Shown one piece after another: positions 51,520-60,981 of a stretch of 64,000 bases of DNA. Origin of the DNA: Arcicella sp034931005 (lineage in GTDB: Bacteria > Bacteroidota > Bacteroidia > Cytophagales > Spirosomataceae); assembly GCF_034931005.1 (NCBI RefSeq), contig NZ_JAYGIN010000005.1:1-64000 (forward strand), written 5' to 3'. A model generated the notes under the pieces. That model was not told the origin of the DNA. It did not search any database and was given only the letters and a program-made list of their open reading frames with translations. A program made the position numbers and the translations under genes. The first letter of the stretch is position 1. Every line of letters begins with the position of its first letter.

Positions 51520-51864
51520 ATGCCACGTAGCGTCAATCACGTAGCGTCAAGAGCAAGACGTAAAAAAGTGCTTAAATTAGCCAAAGGCTTTTACGGAAGA
51601 GGTAAAAACGTTTGGACGGTAGCCAAAAACAAGATTGAAAAAGGTCTTCAATATGCGTACCGTGACCGTAAGGTTAAGAAAAGAGATTTCCGTTCGTTGT
51701 GGATTCAGCGTATCAACGCTGCCGCTCGTCAGGAAGGAATGTCTTACTCAGTTTTAATGGGTAAGTTAAACAAACAAGGAGTTGAGTTAAACAGAAAAGT
51801 ATTAGCTGACTTAGCAATGAACCACCCAGAGGCGTTCAAAGCAGTAGTAGCTAAAGTAAAATAG
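51520..51864 (+). CDS. rplT: 50S ribosomal protein L20
   Basis: The 114-residue basic protein MPRSVNHVASRARRKKVLKL is bL20, which binds 23S rRNA early in assembly and in several bacteria also represses its own operon. The YGRGKNVWTVAKNKIEKGLQYAYRDRK (about 25-53) and the C-terminal LAMNHPEAFKAVV match. It is followed by a strong terminator. Confidence 0.97.
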   Translation: MPRSVNHVASRARRKKVLKLAKGFYGRGKNVWTVAKNKIEKGLQYAYRDRKVKKRDFRSLWIQRINAAARQEGMSYSVLMGKLNKQGVELNRKVLADLAMNHPEAFKAVVAKVK

Positions 51865-51871
51865 AAAAATC

Positions 51872-51901
51872 AGAGCGGTTCAATTGAATCGCTCTTTTTT
51901 T
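51872..51901 (+). terminator. Terminator of the rpmI-rplT transcript
   Basis: AGAGCGGTTCAATTGAATCGCTCT is nearly fully self-complementary (one G-T pair) and is followed by seven T. Confidence 0.92.
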
Positions 51902-51911
51902 GTGGAATAAT

Positions 51912-51968
51912 GTAACACAGACTTTAGTCTGTATCTTTTAATTTTTAACAGACTAAAGTCTGTGTTAC
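51912..51968. repeat. Perfect 21-bp inverted repeat overlapping a gene's stop
   Basis: GTAACACAGACTTTAGTCTG and one more base (51912-51932) are perfectly complementary to 51948-51968. The motif AGACTTTAGTCT is itself palindromic. The TTA at 51965-51967 inside the right arm is the stop of the NuiA-like gene. Confidence 0.85.
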
Positions 51969-52402
51969 GTTTCTATCACCTTTGTTTTGAGTCCCACCCA
52001 TTTGCATTCTTCTGCTTTCCCAAACAAATAAACATCAATTGATATTTCTCCAACTTTAAATATTTGAACGTCTTTGGTTTTTTCTGTCAAAAGACTTTTT
52101 AAGGTTAGACCATCTGTTGCCCATTTTTTTTCTTCTTCACCATACCAATCTTCGATTTTGATAAGAGGTTTAAAAAAAGCCTCAAAATCCATTTCAGTAA
52201 TATTGATTTCTGGTTTGATACCATTGAACATTCTAAAATTAGCTTGATTTATCTTCTCTTCCGTCGAAAGCTCCATTTCGAAATATTCAATTTTTTCATC
52301 AGATTCTGATGGATATAATAAACCTGTTGTTAAAACTTGAATTTGCTCTTTTAAAAAAAAAGATGCCGTTTCCTGTGACTCTAAGCCCATATTCTCTGTC
52401 AT
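51965..52402 (-). CDS. NuiA-like nuclease-inhibitor family protein
   Basis: ATG at 52402 gives 145 residues: LTTGLLYPSESDEKIEYFEMEL is the characteristic phrase of the nuclease A inhibitor (NuiA) family, and LTEKTKDVQIFKVGEISIDVYLFG fits its end. Cyanobacterial NuiA blocks the NucA nuclease; many Bacteroidota homologues have no known partner. An upstream start would overlap the divergent gene at 52510. No nuclease gene is adjacent. Confidence 0.75.
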   Translation of the reverse strand: MTENMGLESQETASFFLKEQIQVLTTGLLYPSESDEKIEYFEMELSTEEKINQANFRMFNGIKPEINITEMDFEAFFKPLIKIEDWYGEEEKKWATDGLTLKSLLTEKTKDVQIFKVGEISIDVYLFGKAEECKWVGLKTKVIET

Positions 52403-52509
52403 AAGCACGCAATTTGAAATAAACGTATAATTATTTCTTGAAATTAGAAAAAGTCTATCTATTATTGCATTTAAAATTGAAAAATAACCAATTATAACAG
52501 AAGAAAACC

Positions 52510-53043
52510 ATGTTAGAACAATTAATGGGTCTAATTCAAGACCAATCACAAGACGCAATCGTTAACAATCCCGCCATCCCTAACGAACACAATAATGATG
52601 CAATGCAAACTATTTTAGGTGCTATCACTGGTGGAATGCAACAACAAGCTCAAAGCGGTCAAGGTGGATTAGCTGGTTTAGCAGGACTTTTAGGTGGACA
52701 ATCTGGTCAAGGTGGTTCAAGTTTAATGTCGAACCCAATTGTTGCAGGTATTGCTCAACAAGCGATTGGTGGTTTAATGCAAAAATTCGGCTTAGGCAAC
52801 AGTGCTGCTGCTGGGATTGTATCTCAAGTACTTCCAGGTGTTTTAGGTTCAATGATTTCTAAAACGAACGACCCTAATGATAATTCATTCAATATGACTG
52901 ATATCATGGGCGTTATGGCTGATGGAAAAGTTGATATGTCAGACGTTATGAATATCGCAGGTAAATTTATGGGAGGTGGCCAACAAGGTGGAGCCGCAGG
53001 TGGATTAGGTGGTCTTCTTGGTGGTTTATTCGGAGGGAAATAA
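52510..53043 (+). CDS. Gly/Gln-rich DUF937/YidB-like protein
   Basis: The 177-residue protein starts MLEQLMGLIQDQSQDAIVNNP and is built from Gly, Gln, Met and Ala-rich helical segments (LAGLAGLLGGQSGQGGSS; IAQQAIGGLMQKFGLGNSAAAGIVSQVLPGVLGSM) with a C-terminal GGLGGLLGGLFGGK. This pattern is that of DUF937/YidB-like proteins of unknown function. No signal peptide or true membrane helix is evident. It diverges from the NuiA-like gene and ends in a strong terminator. Confidence 0.72.
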   Translation: MLEQLMGLIQDQSQDAIVNNPAIPNEHNNDAMQTILGAITGGMQQQAQSGQGGLAGLAGLLGGQSGQGGSSLMSNPIVAGIAQQAIGGLMQKFGLGNSAAAGIVSQVLPGVLGSMISKTNDPNDNSFNMTDIMGVMADGKVDMSDVMNIAGKFMGGGQQGGAAGGLGGLLGGLFGGK

Positions 53044-53061
53044 GAATTTATAGCCATATTT

Positions 53062-53097
53062 AAAGTGGGGTAAACAAACGTTTACTCCACTTTTTTT
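53062..53097 (+). terminator. Rho-independent terminator after the DUF937-like gene
   Basis: AAAGTGGGGTAAAC and GTTTACTCCACTTT pair with one mismatch around CAAAC-type loop bases and are followed by a T run. Confidence 0.9.
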
Positions 53098-53105
53098 GTT
53101 AAAGT

Positions 53106-53165
53106 AGCACAGGTTTCTAACCTGTTTGATACTCGTAACATGATAGGTTGAAAACCTGTCCTACC
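53106..53165. repeat. REP-like palindrome with ACAGGTT motifs
   Basis: CACAGGTTTCTAACCTGT and ATAGGTTGAAAACCTGTCC are each small palindromes and the pair also face one another. It ends 4 nt before the cysteine desulfurase start, so it is in or next to the leader of that gene. Confidence 0.65.
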
Positions 53166-53168
53166 TTT

Positions 53169-54314
53169 ATGAAATTACCAATTTACCTTGATTATAACGC
53201 AACCACACCCGTTGATAAACGAGTTTTAGAAAAGATTTTACCTTATTTTACTGAGCATTTTGGTAATGCTGCTTCACGGTCACATTTGTTTGGTTGGACT
53301 GCCCAAGAAGCCGTCGAAAATGCCCGTGAGCAAGTAGCAGATTTGATAGGAGCAGAGGTAAAAGAAATTGTTTTTACCAGTGGAGCAACAGAGGCTAATA
53401 ATTTAGCAGTCAAGGGTTTGTGTGAATTGTATTCTTCATCTAAAAATCATATTATTACCGTCCAAACGGAGCATAAAGCCATATTGGATGTCTGTAAACA
53501 TTTAGAAAAATTGGGTTGTGAAACGACTTACTTACAGCCTGATTCGAGGGGGGGAATTTCTTTAGAGCAAATTGAAAATGCCATCAGACCAGAAACTTTT
53601 TTGATTTCAGTGATGTACGCCAATAATGAAATTGGAACAATTCAGCCCATAAAAGAAATAGGTGCATTAGCACGAAAAAATGATATTCTTTTTCATACTG
53701 ATGCAACCCAAGCAGTAGGAAAAGTAGAAATAGACGTTGTTGCAGATAATATTGATTTATTGAGTTTGTCAGGACATAAATTATATGCTCCCAAAGGAAT
53801 TGGAGCTTTGTATATCAGAAAAAAATCAAAAGCGAGCCAATTAATTGCTCAAATCGACGGAGGAAGACACGAAAGAGGTTTCCGTTCTGGAACGTTAAAT
53901 GTTACGGGAATTGTGGGTTTGGGCGAAGCTTGTGAAATTGCAAAATATGAGTTATTGGCTGAAAATCAAAAGATTAGTATTTTAAGAGATAAATTAGAAC
54001 AAGGAATTTTACAAAATATTGATGATGTTCAAGTGAATGGAAATGTTGAAAATCGCTTACCTAACTTGACTAATATTTCTTTCGGCGGTGTTGATGGCGA
54101 AAATCTTCTGATGTCCTTTCGAGACATTGCCGTTTCGAGTGGTTCAGCTTGTACTTCTGCTACCGTCGAACCTTCTTATGTGCTGAAAGCCATTGGGTTA
54201 GACGATAATTTGGCTTACGCCACCATTCGTTTTAGTTTAGGAAAATATACGACTGAGGAAGAAATTGATTTTACGATAAAATATGTAAAAGAAGTGGTGG
54301 AATCGTTGAGGTAG
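53169..54314 (+). CDS. Cysteine desulfurase (IscS/NifS-like)
   Basis: The 381-residue PLP enzyme removes sulfur from L-cysteine and gives it to Fe-S cluster or thiolation pathways. The ATG at 53169 starts MKLPIYLDYNATTPVDKRVL, the normal N-terminus; an upstream start would add seven codons across the palindrome. PLP lysine is in LSGHKLYAPKG (about 205), and the reactive Cys is in SSGSACTSATVEPSYVLKAIG (about 327), an IscS-type group I loop. No iscU or sufB is next to it, so it might serve any sulfur-transfer pathway. Confidence 0.92.
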   Translation: MKLPIYLDYNATTPVDKRVLEKILPYFTEHFGNAASRSHLFGWTAQEAVENAREQVADLIGAEVKEIVFTSGATEANNLAVKGLCELYSSSKNHIITVQTEHKAILDVCKHLEKLGCETTYLQPDSRGGISLEQIENAIRPETFLISVMYANNEIGTIQPIKEIGALARKNDILFHTDATQAVGKVEIDVVADNIDLLSLSGHKLYAPKGIGALYIRKKSKASQLIAQIDGGRHERGFRSGTLNVTGIVGLGEACEIAKYELLAENQKISILRDKLEQGILQNIDDVQVNGNVENRLPNLTNISFGGVDGENLLMSFRDIAVSSGSACTSATVEPSYVLKAIGLDDNLAYATIRFSLGKYTTEEEIDFTIKYVKEVVESLR

Positions 54315-54326
54315 TGAAAGGATTTC

Positions 54327-54791
54327 TCAATTATTGTACTGTTCAATTTTCACTTGATGAGATAAATCATATTGCTTTTTTGAACCTTTGACTAAATCCC
54401 AAATATAGTTTGTTTCTTTTTTGGAAGAATCCGTTTTCTGTCGCTCGGTGACAATCAATTGCTTTACTTCCCAATTGAGACTATCGCTACTCGTAACAAT
54501 TGCTTTAGCCATGAAATTACTATCTTCTCCAGTAATTTTCAACTTGTAATCGGCTCTTAACTTTCTGGTTTTCAATTGGGGTTTATTGGGAAAATTATGA
54601 ATAGCAATGGTATCAGATAGAGTAAAATCGGCAATCTTGATTTCTTTAATCTTAAATTTTTTGTTCAATTCGAGTGTATCAATTGTCTTTTCTAATTCGA
54701 TAAAAGAAGCCTGTGATTTGTCATCTGTTAAATTACATCCTGTGATTAACGTAATAAAAATGAATAGGGTAGTAGCGATTTTAGCTTTCAT
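54327..54791 (-). CDS. Hypothetical lipoprotein, 154 residues
   Basis: The start MKAKIATTLFIFITLITGC is a lipoprotein signal with Cys19 as lipid site. The mature region is mostly beta (DYKLKITGEDSNFMAKAIVT) with many Lys and Thr; no family is recognised. It is convergent to the cysteine desulfurase gene with only 12 nt between. Confidence 0.7.
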   Translation of the reverse strand: MKAKIATTLFIFITLITGCNLTDDKSQASFIELEKTIDTLELNKKFKIKEIKIADFTLSDTIAIHNFPNKPQLKTRKLRADYKLKITGEDSNFMAKAIVTSSDSLNWEVKQLIVTERQKTDSSKKETNYIWDLVKGSKKQYDLSHQVKIEQYNN

Positions 54792-54884
54792 AGTTGAGTT
54801 TAAATTTTTATAGAAAATTAAATTTACAAAAAAAGCGCCTAAAAATTGATTTAAGAGCTTTTTTGTTTTTCAATGGATTGGAAA

Positions 54885-55307
54885 TTATTTTGTAAGTTTT
54901 CCAATGACAATCATGCTTAAAAATAGCCAGATAACTGCACAGATTCCCACAATTACAACATACTTTGTGTACTCTTTATGAGTTTTTTTATCAAATTCTC
55001 TATCAAAATAATCAAAATATTTACGAATTGAATCTATTTTCATTCTATAAATCCAGAAGAATATTCCTGATAATACTATCATAACCATTGCTATTGAGAC
55101 TCTTCTTTCGAGAAAATATGTATCATCATCCCAGTATTTGATAGCCCCTGATTTGGATGAAATATAAAATACAATAGGTGATGTGTAGAGAAAAAGAAAT
55201 GTCAATAAGACGAAAAAAGATTGTACTTTAGCATTAACTAAATCATTGTTATTTTTTGAATAATATCTATATACTCTGTAAATAATATAAATTATGAATT
55301 CTTTCAT
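54885..55307 (-). CDS. Hypothetical membrane protein, 140 residues
   Basis: Three hydrophobic helices are predicted (about 30-50, 70-88 and 117-137), with a basic N-terminal segment and the charged helix MKIDSIRKYFDYFDREFDKK between the last two. No motif or signal is recognised. It may be an inner-membrane protein of unknown role. Confidence 0.65.
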   Translation of the reverse strand: MKEFIIYIIYRVYRYYSKNNNDLVNAKVQSFFVLLTFLFLYTSPIVFYISSKSGAIKYWDDDTYFLERRVSIAMVMIVLSGIFFWIYRMKIDSIRKYFDYFDREFDKKTHKEYTKYVVIVGICAVIWLFLSMIVIGKLTK

Positions 55308-55395
55308 TTATTAGGTTATTAAAAAACTCCTTGATTCTAAATATAGAACTCTTTTATGTAAACCCAAAAGAATGAAAGCTTTATTTTACCTAAAC

Positions 55396-55431
55396 AAAAA
55401 AATGCCCTAAACTTCCGTCAAGGGCATTTTT
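55396..55431 (-). terminator. Terminator of the acnA transcript
   Basis: AAAAATGCCCT and AGGGCATTTTT form an 11-bp stem 36 nt after the acnA stop on the minus strand. Confidence 0.85.
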
Positions 55432-55466
55432 CGTATATTTCCAAAATCGAAAAACTAACATCAAAA

Positions 55467-57734
55467 CTACTTCCCAACATTAGCACGAATAATATTCAAA
55501 GCACCACCTGCTTTGAACCATTCTACTTGTTGGTCGTTGTAAGTATGATTTGCTAAAATTTCCTCCGAAGTTCCATCTGCATGGTTTAAAACTATCGTCA
55601 AAGGTGTATTTGGGGCAAATGTCGCTAATCCTTTGATGTCGATAGAATCGTCTTCTTGGATTTTGTCGTAATCTGCTTCGTTAGCGAAAGTTAAGGCTAA
55701 CATACCTTGTTTTTTCAAATTCGTTTCGTGAATACGAGCAAATGATTTTACTAAAACTGCACGCACTCCTAAGAAACGTGGTTCCATCGCAGCGTGTTCA
55801 CGAGATGAACCTTCGCCGTAGTTTTGATCACCCACCACAATTGAACCAATACCCGCTGCTTTGTACGCACGTTGGGTAGCAGGAACAGGGCCATATTCAC
55901 CCGTTAACTGGTTTTTAACGTTGTCAGTTTTATCGTTAGCAAAGTTCACCGCTCCAATCAGCATATTATTAGAAATGTTATCCAAGTGTCCACGGTATTT
56001 CAACCAAGGCCCCGCCATTGAGATATGGTCAGTTGTACATTTCCCTTTTGCTTTGATTAATAATTTCAAACCAACTAAGTCGGTACCTTCCCAAGCCGCA
56101 AATGGGTCTAATAATTGAAGACGGTCAGACGTTGGAGAAACTTTTACTTCAACGGCAGAACCATCTTCCGCAGGAGCTTGGTAGCCAGCATCTTCCACAG
56201 CGAATCCTTTCGTTGGTAACTCATCACCCTTAGGAGCGTCTAATTTTACTTTTTCGCCAGCTTCGTTAATCAAATAGTCCGTTAAAGGATTGAAAGTCAA
56301 ATCTCCTGCAATCGCTAAAGCTGTTACGATTTCTGGTGAGCCTACAAAAGCATACGTATTTGGATTTCCGTCGGCACGTTTAGCGAAATTACGGTTGAAA
56401 GAGTGGACGATGGTGTTTTTTTCTGCTTTTTCAGCACCTGCTCTTGCCCACTGACCGATACATGGCCCACAAGCATTAGCGAATACTTTTCCACCGATAG
56501 ATTCAAAAGTTTCAATAAATCCGTCTCGCTCGATGGTATAACGGACTAATTCAGAACCAGGTGTTACAGTATATTGTGCTTTTGTTTTCAAACCTTTCGC
56601 AGCTACTTGACGAGCCAATGAAGCAGCACGAGAAATATCTTCGTAAGATGAGTTGGTGCATGAGCCAATTAAACCAACTTCTACTTTTGTAGGCCAACCA
56701 TTTTTCTCCGCTAATTCTTTCATTTTAGAAATAGGAGTGGCTAAATCGGGCGTGAAAGGACCATTTAAGTGTGGTTCTAAGGTATCTAAATCAATTTCAA
56801 TTACTTGGTCGAAATAAGATGATGGGTCTGCATATACTTCTGGGTCGGCCGTTAAATGCTCACGGATTTCATCTGCTAAAGCTGCTACTTCCGCACGTCC
56901 TGTTGCTTGTAAATAACGAGCCATTGAATCATCATAACCAAAAGTTGAAGTCGTAGCACCGATTTCAGCCCCCATATTAGCAATTGTTCCTTTTCCTGTA
57001 CAAGACATTGACGTAATACCTTCACCGAAATATTCAACCACCGCACCAGTTCCACCTTTTACGGTTAAAATACCTGCAACCTTTAAAATAACATCCTTTG
57101 CAGAAGTCCAACCATTTAATTTACCTGTCAATTTTACCCCGATTAACTTCGGAAATTTCAATTCCCATGCTAAACCTGCCATTACGTCGCAGGCATCAGC
57201 ACCACCCACACCGATGGCAATCATTCCCAAACCGCCTGCATTTACTGTGTGCGAGTCCGTGCCAATCATCATTCCTCCAGGAAAAGCATAGTTTTCTAAA
57301 ACCACTTGGTGAATGATACCCGCCCCAGGTTTCCAGAAGCCTAAACCGTATTTATCTGAAACCGATGAAAGGAAATCATAAACTTCTTTGTTTTTATCAA
57401 CCGCCACAGAAAGGTCTGTTTTTGATTCAATTTTAGCCTCAATTAGGTGGTCGCAGTGAACCGTTGAAGGAACAGCCACTTGCGGGCGACCTGCTTGCAT
57501 AAATTGCAAAAGAGCCATTTGAGCCGTTGCATCTTGCATAGCTACACGGTCGGGAGCGAAATCCACGTAAGATTTACCTCTTTCAAATGTCGTTGTTGGA
57601 GTTCCTTCCCATAAATGAGAATAAAGGATTTTTTCGGTCAAAGTAAGCGGTCTGCCCACTAATTTACGAGCTGTTTCAATTCGTGCAGGCATTCTCTCGT
57701 AAACCGCCTTAATCATTTCTATGTCAAAAGCCAT
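55467..57734 (-). CDS. Aconitate hydratase, AcnA/mitochondrial type
   Basis: The 755-residue [4Fe-4S] enzyme converts citrate to isocitrate in the TCA cycle. Cluster cysteines are in GSCTNSSYED (about 358) and ACGPCIGQW (about 421 and 424). The N-terminal part has TEKILYSHLWEG, DRVAMQDATAQMALLQFM and GMMIGTDSHTVNAGGLG; the C-terminal swivel domain has GEGSSREHAA and ARIHETNLKKQGML. The 755-residue length fits the mitochondrial-type aconitases common in Bacteroidota, shorter than AcnA of enterobacteria. It diverges from acnB, which is unusual to find directly adjacent. Confidence 0.95.
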   Translation of the reverse strand: MAFDIEMIKAVYERMPARIETARKLVGRPLTLTEKILYSHLWEGTPTTTFERGKSYVDFAPDRVAMQDATAQMALLQFMQAGRPQVAVPSTVHCDHLIEAKIESKTDLSVAVDKNKEVYDFLSSVSDKYGLGFWKPGAGIIHQVVLENYAFPGGMMIGTDSHTVNAGGLGMIAIGVGGADACDVMAGLAWELKFPKLIGVKLTGKLNGWTSAKDVILKVAGILTVKGGTGAVVEYFGEGITSMSCTGKGTIANMGAEIGATTSTFGYDDSMARYLQATGRAEVAALADEIREHLTADPEVYADPSSYFDQVIEIDLDTLEPHLNGPFTPDLATPISKMKELAEKNGWPTKVEVGLIGSCTNSSYEDISRAASLARQVAAKGLKTKAQYTVTPGSELVRYTIERDGFIETFESIGGKVFANACGPCIGQWARAGAEKAEKNTIVHSFNRNFAKRADGNPNTYAFVGSPEIVTALAIAGDLTFNPLTDYLINEAGEKVKLDAPKGDELPTKGFAVEDAGYQAPAEDGSAVEVKVSPTSDRLQLLDPFAAWEGTDLVGLKLLIKAKGKCTTDHISMAGPWLKYRGHLDNISNNMLIGAVNFANDKTDNVKNQLTGEYGPVPATQRAYKAAGIGSIVVGDQNYGEGSSREHAAMEPRFLGVRAVLVKSFARIHETNLKKQGMLALTFANEADYDKIQEDDSIDIKGLATFAPNTPLTIVLNHADGTSEEILANHTYNDQQVEWFKAGGALNIIRANVGK

Positions 57735-58156
57735 GATATGTTATTAGTTAATAGTTTGTGAAGTTTTATAATTTTAAAGAACAATAAATTGGTTTATCAA
57801 TAATTGTTCATTGTCTTTATATTTACAACAAGTTGCTTTTCTTTTAGGTTCTTCGTTTTGCTTTGAACGTCTGTAAACTGAAAGAATTGTATATTTAAGT
57901 TGATACGGTTTGTAAAATGGGTTAAATCTTGTGATTGCCGTGAAAATTGTATAATAACACAATTAAAAATAAAACAAAACAAAGAAAATATATGCTAAAA
58001 ACGTCTATTCTTTAAAAAATTTTTAAATCGAGCCTGCTTTGTATAAATTTGTAAGACAATTTTTTCACAGAAAAACTTAATTTTAAATTAAAATAAAGAT
58101 TGTTGTGAATGAAATTATTCAAGGAAAATTACTAAAATAACTGTAAATAATTTAAT
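57735..58156. other. Shared promoter region of acnA and acnB
   Basis: The 420-bp divergent region has no convincing ORF or long palindrome. A candidate -7 box TAAATTTG for acnB is at 58044-58051, with no strong -33 element; acnA's promoter is not clear. Common control of the two aconitases is possible. Confidence 0.45.
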
Positions 58157-60928
58157 ATGAACTTTTATAACGATTACCTTAAAGAAATCGAAGAAAGAAA
58201 AACACAAGGACTTCATCCTAAGCCAATTGATAGTGCTGAATTGGTAAGCGAAATCATTGAGCAAATTAAAGATTTGAACAATGCAAATCGTGCAGATTCA
58301 CTTCAATTTTTCATATACAACACTTTGCCAGGAACTACACCTGCGGCTGGTGCAAAGGCTAAGTTTTTAAAAGAAATCGCTCTTGGGCAGTCAGTTGTAA
58401 ATGAAATCACGCCTGATTATGCTTTTGAATTGTTGTCGCACATGAAAGGTGGACCTTCAATCGAAGTATTATTAGATTTAGCTTTAGGTGCTGATGCTGA
58501 TATTGCTAAAAAAGCAGGAGATGTATTAAAAACTCAAGTTTATTTATACGATGCTGATTTACAACGCCTTAAAGATGCTTTCAATAGCGGTAACGCAACA
58601 GCAAAAGAAATCATTGAAAGTTATGCAAAAGCTGAGTTTTTTACAAAACTTCCAGAAGTAGCTGAAGAAATTAAAGTAGTTACGTTTATTGCAGGCGAAG
58701 GCGATATTTCAACAGATTTACTTTCTCCAGGTAACCAAGCACACTCTCGTTCTGACCGTGAATTGCACGGAAAATGTATGATTTCTCCTGCTGCTCAGGC
58801 TGAAATCGAAGCATTGAAAGCTCAACACCCAGATAAATCAGTGATGTTAATTGCTGAAAAAGGAACAATGGGAGTAGGTTCTTCAAGAATGTCAGGGGTA
58901 AATAACGTGGCACTTTGGACAGGTAAGCAAGCAAGTCCTTATGTTCCGTTTGTAAATTATGCTCCAATTGTTGGTGGAACTAACGGTATTTCTCCAATCT
59001 TCCTTACAACGGTTGATGTAACAGGCGGTATTGGAATTGACCTTAAAAACTGGGTGAAAAAAGTTGATGCAGAAGGTAAAATTGTTCGTGATGAAAATAA
59101 TGAACCAATCCTTGAGCATACTTACTCAGTAGAAACAGGTACTGTTCTTACGATTAATACAAAAACGAAAAAATTATATAATGGCGAGCAAGAGTTGATT
59201 GATATTTCTAAATCATTCACGCCGCAAAAAATGGAATTTATCAAAGCAGGAGGCTCTTATGCTATTGTATTTGGTAAAAAAATCCAGACGTTCGCTTCTC
59301 AATTGTTAGGTATTGATATTGCTCCAGTATTTGCTCCATCTAAAGAAGTATCTATTGAAGGTCAAGGACTTACGGCAGTTGAAAAAATCTTCAACAGAAA
59401 TGCAGTAGGTGCAACACCGGGCAAAACATTGCACGCAGGTTCTGATGTTCGTGTTATCGTAAACATCGTAGGGTCACAAGATACTACGGGTTTGATGACT
59501 GCTCAGGAATTAGAATCAATGGCAGCAACAACTATCTCTACTTCTGTTGATGGTGCTTACCAATCAGGTTGTCACACAGCTTCAGTTTGGGATAAAAAAG
59601 CACAAGCTAACATTCCAAAGTTGATGAAATTCATGAACGAATTTGGTTTGATTACTGCTCGTGACCCTAAAGGTGTTTATCACTCAATGACTGACGTAAT
59701 TCACAAAGTATTGAATGATATTACGATTGACGATTGGGCAATTATCATCGGTGGTGACTCGCATACACGTATGTCTAAAGGTGTTGCGTTTGGTGCTGAC
59801 TCAGGTACAGTTGCTTTGGCTCTTGCTACGGGTGAGGCTTCAATGCCAATTCCAGATTCTGTAAAAGTTACCTTCAAAGGTGCTATGAAAGAATACATGG
59901 ATTTCCGTGATGTTGTTCACGCTACGCAAGCACAAATGCTTCAACAATTTGGTGGCGAAAACGTATTCCAAGGTAGAATTATTGAGGTTCATATTGGTAC
60001 ACTTACTGCTGACCAAGCCTTTACATTTACAGACTGGTCTGCGGAAATGAAAGCAAAAGCGTCAATCTGTATTTCAGAAGATGCTACGTTAATCGAGTCA
60101 TTGGAAATTGCAAAAAGCAGAATCCAGATTATGATTGACAAAGGCATGGATAATAAAAGCCAAGTGCTTCAAGGATTGATTGACAAGGCTAATAAGAGAA
60201 TTGCTGAAATTCAATCAGGAGAAAAAACAGCTCTTAGACCAGATGCTAACGCTAAATATTACGCTGAAGTTGTTGTTGATTTAGATTTAATTGCTGAACC
60301 AATGATTGCTGACCCAGACGTAAACAACGCTGACGTTTCAAAAAGATATACGCACGATACTATCAGACCGTTGTCTTACTACGGTGGCGACAAAAAAGTT
60401 GACCTTGGCTTTATCGGTTCTTGTATGGTTCACAAAGGTGATATGAAAATTTTGGCTCAAATGTTGAAAAACATCGAAGCACAAAATGGCAAAGTTGAGT
60501 TTAAAGCACCACTTGTAGTTGCTCCTCCAACTTACAACATCGTTGATGAATTGAAAGCAGAAGGTGATTGGGAAGTATTACAGAAATACTCAGGTTTTGA
60601 GTTTGATGATAATGCACCTAAAGGAGCTGCACGTACAGAATACGAAAAAATGTTATACTTAGAACGTCCTGGTTGTAACCTTTGTATGGGTAACCAAGAA
60701 AAAGCTGCAAAAGGTGATACCGTAATGGCTACTTCTACTCGTTTGTTCCAAGGTAGAGTTGTGGAAGATACAGACGCTAAAAAAGGCGAATCTTTACTTT
60801 CATCTACGCCAGTAGTGGTACTTTCTACGGTTCTTGGTAGAACTCCAACTATCGAAGAATATGTGAAAGCAGTAGAAGGAATTAACTTGACTAAGTTTTC
60901 TCCATCACACATTAAGTTGGTGAAGTAA
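58157..60928 (+). CDS. acnB: Aconitate hydratase B / 2-methylisocitrate dehydratase
   Basis: The 923-residue protein is of the AcnB family, which interconverts citrate and isocitrate and often 2-methylisocitrate. It begins with the AcnB-specific HEAT-like domain (MNFYNDYLKEIEERKTQGLH, about 1-155), then the swivel and [4Fe-4S] domains. Cluster cysteines are in GSCMVHKGD (about 755) and GCNLCMGNQ (about 839 and 842), corresponding to the three Cys of E. coli AcnB. GMGSSRMSG and TTISTSVDG segments are also family-like. It is divergent from the other aconitase and ends with a strong terminator. Confidence 0.96.
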   Translation: MNFYNDYLKEIEERKTQGLHPKPIDSAELVSEIIEQIKDLNNANRADSLQFFIYNTLPGTTPAAGAKAKFLKEIALGQSVVNEITPDYAFELLSHMKGGPSIEVLLDLALGADADIAKKAGDVLKTQVYLYDADLQRLKDAFNSGNATAKEIIESYAKAEFFTKLPEVAEEIKVVTFIAGEGDISTDLLSPGNQAHSRSDRELHGKCMISPAAQAEIEALKAQHPDKSVMLIAEKGTMGVGSSRMSGVNNVALWTGKQASPYVPFVNYAPIVGGTNGISPIFLTTVDVTGGIGIDLKNWVKKVDAEGKIVRDENNEPILEHTYSVETGTVLTINTKTKKLYNGEQELIDISKSFTPQKMEFIKAGGSYAIVFGKKIQTFASQLLGIDIAPVFAPSKEVSIEGQGLTAVEKIFNRNAVGATPGKTLHAGSDVRVIVNIVGSQDTTGLMTAQELESMAATTISTSVDGAYQSGCHTASVWDKKAQANIPKLMKFMNEFGLITARDPKGVYHSMTDVIHKVLNDITIDDWAIIIGGDSHTRMSKGVAFGADSGTVALALATGEASMPIPDSVKVTFKGAMKEYMDFRDVVHATQAQMLQQFGGENVFQGRIIEVHIGTLTADQAFTFTDWSAEMKAKASICISEDATLIESLEIAKSRIQIMIDKGMDNKSQVLQGLIDKANKRIAEIQSGEKTALRPDANAKYYAEVVVDLDLIAEPMIADPDVNNADVSKRYTHDTIRPLSYYGGDKKVDLGFIGSCMVHKGDMKILAQMLKNIEAQNGKVEFKAPLVVAPPTYNIVDELKAEGDWEVLQKYSGFEFDDNAPKGAARTEYEKMLYLERPGCNLCMGNQEKAAKGDTVMATSTRLFQGRVVEDTDAKKGESLLSSTPVVVLSTVLGRTPTIEEYVKAVEGINLTKFSPSHIKLVK

Positions 60929-60950
60929 TATAAGTCGATAGTTTACCATG

Positions 60951-60981
60951 AAAAAGCCTGAGTTTTTGCTCAGGCTTTTTT
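60951..60981 (+). terminator. Rho-independent terminator of acnB
   Basis: AAAAAGCCTGAG and CTCAGGCTTTTTT pair perfectly around TTTTTG-type loop bases with a U run, 22 nt after the stop. Confidence 0.92.
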
